Source: Vibrio sp. PID17_43 (GTDB taxonomy: Bacteria > Pseudomonadota > Gammaproteobacteria > Enterobacterales > Vibrionaceae). From it: DNA of 64,000 bases. Shown piece by piece: positions 27,101 to 36,200 of the stretch. The notes under the pieces were generated by a model. It was not told where the DNA came from, did not search any database, and worked only from the letters and a program-made list of their open reading frames with translations. Each line of letters begins with the position of its first letter. Positions within the stretch are counted from its first letter, which is position 1. The translations under genes were made by a program, and so were the position numbers. The stretch spans positions 1 through 64,000 of the forward strand of contig NZ_LIXM01000002.1 of NCBI RefSeq assembly GCF_002608565.1. Direction: 5' to 3'.

Positions 27101-29095
27101 ATGAATTGCCGTTCAAAAATGACACTGATTGCTGCTAGCTTTTTGCTAGCAGCTTCAGCTCAGGCTCTCGAGGCCAAATTAAACAGAGATGATCTGCCAG
27201 TTCTTTCTCCTGAAGTTCAACATGAAACTGCCAGCAAACGTGTGACATCTCGCTTTACTCGCTCTCATTATAAGCATTTCAATCTTAATGATGATTTCTC
27301 CAAAGCGATTTTCGAACGCTATGTGGAAATGCTTGATTATAACAAGAATATCTTCACTCAAGATGACATCAACGCTTTTAACGATTGGTCAATCAGCCTT
27401 GATGACCAGCTAAAAGCGGGCAACAACAAGATTGCGTTTGATGTGTATAACCTTTCGATGCAGAAGCGTTTTGATCGTTTCGCCTACGCTCTGACTCTAT
27501 TAGATAACGAGATTAAGTTTAATACCGAAGACTTTATCGAATTGGATCGTTCTGAAGCCGCATGGCCGAAGGATGAAGCAGAGTTAAATGAGTTATGGCG
27601 CCAGCGTGTTAAATACGATGCACTCAACCTTAAACTGACTGGCAAAGAGTGGCCAGAAATTAAAGAGGTTTTAGAGAAGCGTTATAACAATGCGATGAAA
27701 CGTATTACTCAAACCCGAAACGAAGATGCGTTCCAACTATACATGAATGCGTTTGCGCGTGAGGTGGATCCGCATACGAGTTATCTTTCTCCGCGTAATG
27801 CTGAGCAATTCCAGTCAGAGATGAACTTGTCCCTTGAAGGTATTGGTGCAGTTTTACAAATGACGGATGATTATACTGTCATTCGCTCTTTGGTTGCTGG
27901 TGGACCTGCGTCTAAGAGTAAGCAGCTTGGAGAAGGTGACCGAATTATCGGTGTTGGCCAAGATGGTGAAGACGTCGTCGATGTCATTGGCTGGCGTTTA
28001 GATGATGTAGTTCAACTTATAAAAGGTCCGAAAGGAACGAAAGTGAACTTACAGATTCTACCTGAGGGCAAAGAAGCGAAGAGTTACGTTGTCACCATTA
28101 TGCGTGACAAAGTGCGTTTGGAAGATCGCGCAGTTAAATCTGAAATCATCGAGAAAGATGGGAAAAAAATTGGTGTTCTAGAAGTACCAAGTTTCTATGT
28201 TGGATTGTCGAAAGATACTGATAAGCTGATATCAGAGCTCAAAACGAAAAATGTGGACGGTATCATTGTTGATTTACGTAACAACGGTGGTGGTGCGTTA
28301 ACAGAAGCGACCGCATTGACGGGACTTTTCATCAAAGAAGGTCCAGTAGTGCAAGTTCGTGATAGTTACGGTCGTATCAAAGTGAATGCTGATACTGATG
28401 GTAAAGTCAGTTACGATGGCCCTCTAACGGTATTGATTAATCGTTACAGTGCTTCGGCTTCTGAAATCTTTGCCGCAGCAATGCAGGATTACAACCGCGC
28501 AGTCATTCTTGGCGAAAATTCTTTCGGTAAGGGTACCGTACAGCAGCACCGTTCATTGAATCATATCTATGATTTGTTTGATAAAGAACTGGGTTATGTT
28601 CAATACACGATTCAAAAGTTCTACCGTATTGATGGTGGCAGTACTCAGAACCGTGGTGTCGCGCCAGATATCGCCTATCCAACGGCGATTGAAGCGAGCG
28701 AAACCGGAGAAAGTGTTGAAGACAACGCACTCCCTTGGGATAGCATTGATAAAGCTCAATATCAAATGTTCCCTAGCAATGACACATTGATTACTTCTTT
28801 AACTGAACGTCACGCTAAGCGTGTGGCTGATGAGATGGAATTTCGCTTCATCAATGAAGACATTGAAAAGTATCGTAAAGAAAAAGACGATAATTATCTG
28901 TCGCTCAATGAAAAAGTTCGTGAAGAAGAATCAGATAAAGCAGACACGCTTCGTTTGAATCGTATCAACAAACGTCAGACGGCTCTTGGGAAAGAAACGT
29001 TCAAGTCATTGGATGATGTACCCAAAGACTATGAAGCACCGGACGTTTATTTAGATGAATCCATCGCTATTACAGTTGACATGATCAAAAGCTAA
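27101..29095 (+). CDS. prc: Carboxy-terminal processing (tail-specific) protease Prc
   Basis: Prc is a periplasmic serine protease that degrades ssrA-tagged and misfolded proteins and trims envelope proteins. The 664-residue precursor has a signal peptide (cut near SAQA-LEAK), an N-terminal helical domain, a PDZ domain (about 245-330) and an S41 catalytic domain with VDLRNNGGGAL, the serine in RYSASASEIFAA and the lysine in FGKGTVQ. Length agrees with E. coli (682). It is coupled to proQ and followed by a strong terminator. Confidence 0.94.
   Translation: MNCRSKMTLIAASFLLAASAQALEAKLNRDDLPVLSPEVQHETASKRVTSRFTRSHYKHFNLNDDFSKAIFERYVEMLDYNKNIFTQDDINAFNDWSISLDDQLKAGNNKIAFDVYNLSMQKRFDRFAYALTLLDNEIKFNTEDFIELDRSEAAWPKDEAELNELWRQRVKYDALNLKLTGKEWPEIKEVLEKRYNNAMKRITQTRNEDAFQLYMNAFAREVDPHTSYLSPRNAEQFQSEMNLSLEGIGAVLQMTDDYTVIRSLVAGGPASKSKQLGEGDRIIGVGQDGEDVVDVIGWRLDDVVQLIKGPKGTKVNLQILPEGKEAKSYVVTIMRDKVRLEDRAVKSEIIEKDGKKIGVLEVPSFYVGLSKDTDKLISELKTKNVDGIIVDLRNNGGGALTEATALTGLFIKEGPVVQVRDSYGRIKVNADTDGKVSYDGPLTVLINRYSASASEIFAAAMQDYNRAVILGENSFGKGTVQQHRSLNHIYDLFDKELGYVQYTIQKFYRIDGGSTQNRGVAPDIAYPTAIEASETGESVEDNALPWDSIDKAQYQMFPSNDTLITSLTERHAKRVADEMEFRFINEDIEKYRKEKDDNYLSLNEKVREEESDKADTLRLNRINKRQTALGKETFKSLDDVPKDYEAPDVYLDESIAITVDMIKS
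28083..28095. other. Near-matS site (12 of 13)
   Basis: GTTACGTTGTCAC, inside prc, differs from matS only at position 3. Confidence 0.4.
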
Positions 29096-29129
29096 AAACA
29101 GTCATAACGGCTAATATTAGTGAGATAGA

Positions 29130-29160
29130 AGAGTGAGTTATCGTGACTCACTCTTTTTTT
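29130..29160 (+). terminator. Terminator of the proQ-prc operon
   Basis: A perfect 9-bp stem AGAGTGAGT/ACTCACTCT with a 7-nt loop is followed by seven T. Confidence 0.93.
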
Positions 29161-29230
29161 ATGCTTTTTTCTCGATAAGTATCGTGTGTAAAAGAGTGCT
29201 TCATACGCTTAATTTGCCCCAATAAATTAC

Positions 29231-29244
29231 GTGATATAGATCAA
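29231..29244 (+). promoter_or_regulatory. FNR-like (or CRP-like) site
   Basis: GTGATATAGATCAA matches the FNR box TTGATNNNNATCAA except the first base, and also one CRP half-site. It lies 60 bases before the next start codon, near a likely -40 position. Confidence 0.45.
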
Positions 29245-29303
29245 ATTTATCGCATAATTGAGTTCTAAAGCCTAAGCTGAAAGAAAAGCATAAGGGGGCC
29301 GAT

Positions 29304-29969
29304 ATGAAATGGACCACTATTTTACTTAGCTTTTGTTGCTTCGCTGCCTTTGGAGCCCAAGACACGAAAGAAGACAAATTGAGCCAATTTGATACACCTT
29401 TTCTCATTGGAGATTGGTATTTAATGAATCCCAATCCAAAGGATTCCGAAGAGAATTTTCGTGCGATCAAGCTGACTTTGGGGTCGGACTATACCTTCAC
29501 TATCGATATTCAAAAAACGGATTACTCCATCGATCACTGGGAAGGGCTTTATAATGCCAATGAAGACACCATAATACTTGGCTTAAATACAGACGCACCT
29601 CAAATCTATGCTTACCGAAACAATCACAACACGCTCGATCTAAATGGTGTGACCTTTACCAAAGGTTTGCCCAACGCGCTTGCTGGTATTTGGTCGAGTT
29701 CGCATTTGGCTGGAGATGTGATGTTAGCAAATAACATCAACCAAATGGATCTGATACTGCAACCAGATTTTGTCTTCATGTTTCGTGTCTCCAACGAAGC
29801 GGGTGAAGAGTCAGTGAAGCAGGGGGTCTATTACACTGAAGGTGACCATTTGGTTCTCTTGTATGAAAATGGTGAGCAAGGCACAACCTATAAACTCAAG
29901 AAAAATGAGCTGACGATAGAAGATTCTAGCGGTGAGATGTACGCGGTGCTTAACCGAGTAAGCCCCTAA
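29304..29969 (+). CDS. Unknown secreted protein
   Basis: I do not recognise this 221-residue protein. A signal peptide (MKWTTILLSFCCFAAFGAQD) suggests export to the periplasm; the cysteines in it do not form a clear lipobox. The mature part seems to consist of two similar beta-rich halves, each with a W and a TF or MF pattern (LIGDWYLMNPN..YTFTIDIQKTDYSIDHWEGLY and LAGIWSSSHLA..FVFMFRVSN), perhaps a lipocalin-like or stress-type domain repeated. AAGGGGG precedes the ATG. It is a single-gene unit with an FNR-like site upstream and a terminator downstream. Confidence 0.75.
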   Translation: MKWTTILLSFCCFAAFGAQDTKEDKLSQFDTPFLIGDWYLMNPNPKDSEENFRAIKLTLGSDYTFTIDIQKTDYSIDHWEGLYNANEDTIILGLNTDAPQIYAYRNNHNTLDLNGVTFTKGLPNALAGIWSSSHLAGDVMLANNINQMDLILQPDFVFMFRVSNEAGEESVKQGVYYTEGDHLVLLYENGEQGTTYKLKKNELTIEDSSGEMYAVLNRVSP

Positions 29970-30046
29970 ATGATCTAACGTCACTATTTCACGGTAGTTA
30001 ATTAATAGTGAAATATTCTATTGTTGCTTAAATGTTAAACAGAAAG

Positions 30047-30078
30047 CGGAGCTAAGCTACTAAAAGCTCCGTTTTTTT
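30047..30078 (+). terminator. Intrinsic terminator after the secreted unknown
   Basis: CGGAGCT and AGCTCCG pair around an 11-nt loop and are followed by seven T. Confidence 0.85.
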
Positions 30079-30195
30079 ATAGAAAGACTTGTATTCTGAT
30101 ACCACAAACTCTACAAATAGCTTATATCGTGATACCAGTAAGAGGTGTTTGATCCTCTGGTCTTGGTATTTTTGTGATTCTATATACAAGGATTT

Positions 30196-32808
30196 ATGGA
30201 CATGTCTCAAGCCCCTCAAGCGAAATATCGCAAAGATTATACCGCGCCAACTTATACGATTACTGATATCGATTTGACGTTTGATCTCCATGACAACGAC
30301 ACCATCGTATCCGCAGTATCCAAAGTAGTACAAAAAGGTGAGTCAACCACGTTAGTGCTAGACGGCGAAGGGTTAGAGTTACGCTCTGTCCAAGTGAATG
30401 GTGAAGACTGGTCACACCATGAAGTAAAAGAAACGTCATTAGTTCTTACCGATCTGCCTGCAGAGTTTGAGTTAGCGATCATCACTAAGATTGACCCAGA
30501 AGCTAATACAGCACTTGAAGGTTTGTACAAATCTGGTGGTGCATTCTGCACGCAATGTGAAGCGGAAGGTTTCCGTCGCATTACATATTCCCTAGATCGT
30601 CCAGACGTTCTCGCGAAATACACAACAAAAGTGATTGCAGACAAAGGCGTTTACCCATACTTATTAAGTAATGGTAACCGTATTGCAGAAGGTGACGCAG
30701 AAAACGGTCGTCATTGGGTGCAGTGGCAAGACCCACATCCAAAACCAGCGTACCTATTTGCTCTAGTTGCCGGTGACTTTGACGTTCTGCGTGATAAATA
30801 CACTACAACCTCAGGTCGTAAAGTTGATTTAGAAATCTTTGTCGACAAGGGCAACCTTGACCGTGCAGGTCACGCAATGACCTCGCTTATCAACTCAATG
30901 AAGTGGGACGAAGACAGATTTGGTTTAGAGTACGATCTTGATATCTACATGATCGTGGCGGTTGATTTCTTCAACATGGGCGCGATGGAAAACAAAGGAC
31001 TAAACATCTTCAACTCGAAATTCGTTCTTGCTAATGAAAAAACAGCAACAGACCGTGAGTACCTGGGTATTGAAGCGGTGATCGGTCATGAATATTTCCA
31101 TAACTGGACTGGCAACCGCGTGACTTGTCGCGATTGGTTCCAATTGAGCTTGAAAGAAGGTCTAACGGTATTTCGTGATCAAGAGTTCTCATCGGATCTT
31201 GGTTCACGTGCAGTCAATCGTATAGACAACGTTCGTATTATCCGTGGCCCACAATTTGCGGAAGATTCAAGCCCAATGTCACACCCAATTCGTCCAGATA
31301 AAGTTATTGAAATGAATAACTTCTACACGCTAACTGTGTACGAAAAGGGCAGCGAAGTGATCCGCATGTACCACACACTTCTTGGTGAAGAAGGTTTCCA
31401 AAAAGGCATGAAGCTATACTTCGAACGTCATGATGGTACAGCCGCAACGTGTGAAGACTTCGTTTCAGCAATGGAAGATGCTACGGGCGTTGACCTTAAG
31501 CAGTTCCGTTTGTGGTACAGCCAATCTGGTACGCCAACACTCCGTGTAAATAGTGAATACAACGCCGACGCAAAAACTTACACGTTAACGGTTGAGCAGT
31601 TTACTGAAGCGACTCACGACCAATCAGAAAAACAAGCGTTACACATTCCGTTTGATATCGAACTCTACGCACAAAACGGCAACGTGATCCCATTGGTGAT
31701 CAATGGTGACTCGGTTCATAATGTGTTGGATGTGAAGCAAGATAAACAAACCTTCGTATTCGAAAATGTAGCTGAACAACCAGTACCATCGTTACTTCGT
31801 GAGTTCTCTGCACCAGTGAAACTGGAGTATGACTACAGCGATGAAGAGCTGTTCTTCTTGATGAAGCATGCAACGAACGATTTTGCTCGTTGGGATGCAA
31901 GCCAAATGCTACTCGCTAAGTACATTCGTCAAAACGTAACCAACGTTCAAACGGGTGGTGAGGTGCAACTTTCTGAAGAGCTAATCGACGCGTTTCGTGG
32001 TGTGCTTCTGGATGAGAAGCTAGAACCTGCGTTTATCGCACAAGTTCTGTCTCTGCCTTCGATCAACGAAATCACTGGCTGGTACAAGCAGATTGATATT
32101 GATGCAGTAGATACCGTACTGAATAGAATTACAGTGTCACTTTCTAACGCGCTAGAAGATGAATTTAGTGCGACATATCACGCATTGAACCAAGCTGATT
32201 ACAGTATCGAGCATGCAGCAATCGGCAAACGCGCACTGCGTAACCAATGTCTACAATTCTTGGCTCATACTGAAAAAGGTAACGAGCTAGCAAAAGCGCA
32301 ATACGTGTCAGCAAATAATATGACTGACACAATTGCAGCAATGAACGCAGCAAACAATGCTCAACTGGAATGTCGTGAAGCGTTAATGGCGGACTACAGT
32401 GACAAGTGGAAACATGATGGCTTGGTGATGGACAAATGGTTTGCTCTTCAGGGTAGCAACCCGGTAGAAAATGCACTTGAGAAAGTGAAAGAGACCATGA
32501 ACCACGAAGCGTTTAGCTTAAAGAACCCGAACCGTACACGTAGTTTGATTGGTTCGTTCCTAAATGCAAACCCAGTTCGATTCCATGACAAATCAGGTTC
32601 TGGCTATCAGTTTGCAGGTGAGATCCTTCGTCAACTGAACGACACTAACCCACAAGTGGCTTCTCGTTTGATTGATCCACTGCTTAAGTTCCGCAAATAC
32701 GATGAAGGTCGCCAAGCGCTGATTCGTGCCGAGCTAGAGAAACTGAAAGCGATGGACAATCTAGCCAACGATCTATTCGAGAAAGTGACTAAAGCACTAG
32801 ACGAATAA
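30196..32808 (+). CDS. pepN: Aminopeptidase N
   Basis: PepN is the main broad-specificity cytosolic aminopeptidase, a zinc M1 metallopeptidase. The 870 residues match E. coli PepN throughout, with the exopeptidase motif GAMEN, the zinc motif HEYFHNWTGNR and its distal glutamate in LKEGLTVFRDQEFSSD. AAGGA sits 4 bases before ATG 30196 and 10 before ATG 30202, so the start may be at MSQAPQAKYRKDY. It is followed by a DUF2835 gene rather than directly by pyrD as in E. coli. Confidence 0.95.
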   Translation: MDMSQAPQAKYRKDYTAPTYTITDIDLTFDLHDNDTIVSAVSKVVQKGESTTLVLDGEGLELRSVQVNGEDWSHHEVKETSLVLTDLPAEFELAIITKIDPEANTALEGLYKSGGAFCTQCEAEGFRRITYSLDRPDVLAKYTTKVIADKGVYPYLLSNGNRIAEGDAENGRHWVQWQDPHPKPAYLFALVAGDFDVLRDKYTTTSGRKVDLEIFVDKGNLDRAGHAMTSLINSMKWDEDRFGLEYDLDIYMIVAVDFFNMGAMENKGLNIFNSKFVLANEKTATDREYLGIEAVIGHEYFHNWTGNRVTCRDWFQLSLKEGLTVFRDQEFSSDLGSRAVNRIDNVRIIRGPQFAEDSSPMSHPIRPDKVIEMNNFYTLTVYEKGSEVIRMYHTLLGEEGFQKGMKLYFERHDGTAATCEDFVSAMEDATGVDLKQFRLWYSQSGTPTLRVNSEYNADAKTYTLTVEQFTEATHDQSEKQALHIPFDIELYAQNGNVIPLVINGDSVHNVLDVKQDKQTFVFENVAEQPVPSLLREFSAPVKLEYDYSDEELFFLMKHATNDFARWDASQMLLAKYIRQNVTNVQTGGEVQLSEELIDAFRGVLLDEKLEPAFIAQVLSLPSINEITGWYKQIDIDAVDTVLNRITVSLSNALEDEFSATYHALNQADYSIEHAAIGKRALRNQCLQFLAHTEKGNELAKAQYVSANNMTDTIAAMNAANNAQLECREALMADYSDKWKHDGLVMDKWFALQGSNPVENALEKVKETMNHEAFSLKNPNRTRSLIGSFLNANPVRFHDKSGSGYQFAGEILRQLNDTNPQVASRLIDPLLKFRKYDEGRQALIRAELEKLKAMDNLANDLFEKVTKALDE

Positions 32809-32882
32809 TCGACAAAAGAATAGGGTGGTCGTTATGATCACCCGCATTCCCTAACTATTTGTTTCGATCAAAATCCGCGTCC

Positions 32883-33101
32883 ATGAACCAGTATTACTTC
32901 TCTCTCAACATCTCTTATCAAACATTTCTGTCACACTATTCTGGTGCTGCCAGTTCGGTACAAGTCATTACCGATAATGGCTTAAGGCTGCAACTCGCCA
33001 CATCAAAATTCCGACCATTTCTTAGTCAATTAGGCATTAAAGGTCGTTTTAGACTAACAACTGACCAAAATAATAAGTTTCTAAAGTTAGAAACTCTGTG
33101 A
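32883..33101 (+). CDS. DUF2835 small protein
   Basis: The 72-residue protein starts MNQYYFSLNISYQTFLSHYSGAA and ends GIKGRFRLTTDQNNKFLKLE, which fits the DUF2835 family over its full length. No function is known for the family. I choose ATG 32883 by homology; there is no strong ribosome-binding site, and an upstream TTG at 32859 is less likely. It lies 74 bases after pepN and could share its transcript. Confidence 0.8.
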   Translation: MNQYYFSLNISYQTFLSHYSGAASSVQVITDNGLRLQLATSKFRPFLSQLGIKGRFRLTTDQNNKFLKLETL

Positions 33102-33157
33102 TGGCTGATATTACTAGAGAGTTAAATAGGAATCTTAGTCACATAATCGGACATTTC

Positions 33158-33171
33158 ACCTCTTACCACTG
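33158..33171 (+). repeat. Shared 14-mer motif upstream of gdhB
   Basis: ACCTCTTACCACTG also occurs upstream of zapC (39573-39586), where it is part of a tandem TCTTACC-TCTTACC. Here the preceding heptamer is TTTCACC. Its role is unknown. Confidence 0.3.
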
Positions 33172-33299
33172 TGTTTTTTGTTAACCATTTGTAATTATGC
33201 TTTTACAATAACTGCATGCATTACCTATGATTGGTTTCTGGGCAGATGCCAGTTACTGATTCCCCCTACAAAACAACAATTCTAATGTGGAGTGTGAAT

Positions 33300-36200
33300 A
33301 TGACCGCGCGTGAAAATGTAGTGCCGGTTCTGCTTGAAAAGGTATACCAACTGATTCAAGACAAACTCGAGCTTTCTCACCAACCGCTTGTAACTAAACT
33401 TGCTCAACACTTATTTAGTAACATTGCTGATGATGATTTGATTCAGCGAAATGAATCCGACCTTTATGGTGCTGTTGTTAGCCTCTGGCACCATATTAAT
33501 GAAAAGAAACCTGAAGAGATTTCTGTCAGAGTATTCAATCCAATGGTCAGCCGTCAAGGTTGGCAATCGACTCACACTATCGTTGAAATTGTTGTACCAG
33601 ATAGTCCATTTCTTGTTGACTCGATTAAGATGGCGTTGACGAGACTTGATCTTGCTTGTCACTTGATGCTGAATAACCCAACTCAGTTAGAGCGTGATAA
33701 GAAAGGCCAAGTAATTGAAGTAAACGGCGAGGATGGTGTTCTTCAATCACTATTCCATATCGAAGTGGACCGTTTGACCAGTAAAGACAAGATGCAAGCA
33801 TTGAAAGCAGAGCTGCTTGCAATCTTGTCTGATACTCGTCTTGTCGTCGATGACTGGAAACAGATGGTTGAAAAACTCAAGATCGTCACTAACGAACTGG
33901 ATCAAAATAAAGATCGAGTGTCAATGAATACGGATCGTTTAGATGAAACGATCGAGTATCTACGCTGGTTAGGCGATCATAACTTCACCTTCATGGCTTA
34001 CAAAGAATATGATCTTGTTAGTGTTAACGGGGATAGTGAACTTAAGCCAACACACGAAAGCGGTTTAGGTCTCTTCGCCGATGAAAAACGCGTCCGCAGT
34101 ATAAAATTGTCGGAGCTCTCTGATTCTGCTCGTCTAGAAGCAAAAAAACCTTACGCACTCATTATTACTAAGGGTAATCAAGCGTCCCGTATCCACCGTC
34201 CAGCATATACGGACTACATTGGCGTTAAGAAATTTGATGAAAATGGAAAAGTCATCGGTGAACATCGCTTCACTGGGCTCTATACGTCAGCCGTGTACAA
34301 CCAAGCAGTACACAGTATTCCATTGATCCGAGAGAAAGTGGGGCGGATCCTTGAAGCAAGTGGCTACCGCCATGGTTCGTATTCTTATAAAGCGCTTCAC
34401 AATATCCTCGAAAACTACCCACGGGATGAATTGCTTCAAGCTCGTGAAGAAGAGCTATTAGAAGTGGGAATGGGCGTCGTTCAAATGCAAGATCGTGACT
34501 TGTTACGTCTTTTTGTGCGCAAAGACCCATTTGGTCGTTTCTTCAGCTGTATGGTTTATGTCACTAAAGATCGTTACAACACAGAACTTCGTCGCCAGAC
34601 TCAACGCATTCTTAAACAATACTTTACCTGCGAGCAAGAGGTTGAATTTACAACATTTTTCTCGGAAAGTCCGTTAGCAAGAACCCATTACATTGTTCGT
34701 GTAGACAATAATAATATTGATGTAGACGTGAAAAAGATTGAACAGAACTTAATGGAAGTTTCCACTTCTTGGGATGATCGCCTAAAAGAATCCATCATCG
34801 CTAACTTCGGTGAAAGTAAAGGCCTACCTCTTTCTAAAGAATACATGAGCGCATTCCCACGTTCTTACAAAGAAGATATGATGCCAGGTTCAGCGGTTGC
34901 CGATATTGAACGTCTAGAAGCGCTTAGCGACGATAACAAACTTGGCATGTTATTCTATCGCCCCCAAGAAGAGTCCGTCGATTCCAAAGCGGTTCGCTTG
35001 AAACTTTATCATCGCGATGAACCAATTCACCTTTCTGATGTCATGCCGATGTTGGAAAATCTTGGCCTACGCGTGATCGGTGAGTCACCGTACGAAATTG
35101 AAAAAACGAATGGACAAACGTGCTGGATTCTTGATTTTTCGATGCTTCATAAGAGTGAAAAAACCGTGGATCTTCGCGAAGCACGTGACCGTTTCCAGCA
35201 AGCTTTTGCCGCAATTTGGAATGGTAGCCTAGAAAGTGATGGCTTCAACCGTTTGGTGCTAGGTGCCTCTCTATCTGGCCGTGAAATATCCATTCTTCGT
35301 GCTTACGCTCGCTACATGCGCCAAGTCGGCTTCCCATTCAGTCAACAATACATTGAAGACACATTAAGTCATTATCCAGATTTGGCAACTGGCCTTGTAA
35401 ATCTATTTACTAAACGATTTGACCCGAAGCACAAGGGAAGTGAAAAAGGTCAAAATGATCTGATTAAGAAAATTACGGAACAGTTAGATCGTGTAGAAAG
35501 CTTGGATGATGATCGTATTATTCGTCGCTACATGGAAATGATCACGGCAACACTTCGTACCAACTACTATCAGTTAGACGAAACTAAACAGCCTAAACCT
35601 TGGCTATCATTGAAGATGAAGCCGAGTGAGATTCCAGAGATTCCTCAGCCAGTTCCTGCATTTGAGATTTTCGTTTATGCACCGGATATTGAAGGTGTTC
35701 ACCTACGTGGTGGTAAAGTAGCACGTGGTGGTTTACGTTGGTCAGACCGCCAAGAAGATTTCCGTACCGAGATTCTTGGGCTAGTAAAAGCGCAACAAGT
35801 TAAGAACACCGTTATTGTTCCTGTGGGTGCGAAAGGTGGCTTCGTTTGCAAACGTCAACACACGTTAAGCAACCGTGATGAGATCTTTGCTGAAGGCCAA
35901 CGTTGTTACAAACGCTTCATTCGTGCACTACTGGATGTATCGGACAATATCATCGAAGGTAAAGTGGTTCCCCCTAAGAGCGTTGTGCGTCATGACGAAG
36001 ACGATCCATACTTAGTTGTCGCAGCAGACAAAGGTACAGCAACGTTCTCAGATTTAGCAAACTCGGTTTCTGACGAGTACAACTTCTGGTTAGGTGATGC
36101 GTTTGCATCAGGCGGCTCTAATGGTTACGACCACAAAGCAATGGGGATCACTGCTAAAGGTGGTTGGGAGTCGGTGAAACGCCACTTCCGCGAAATGGGC

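Noticed and set aside
30252..30644. 130-codon antisense ORF in pepN
   Set aside because: Fully inside pepN, which matches its family throughout.
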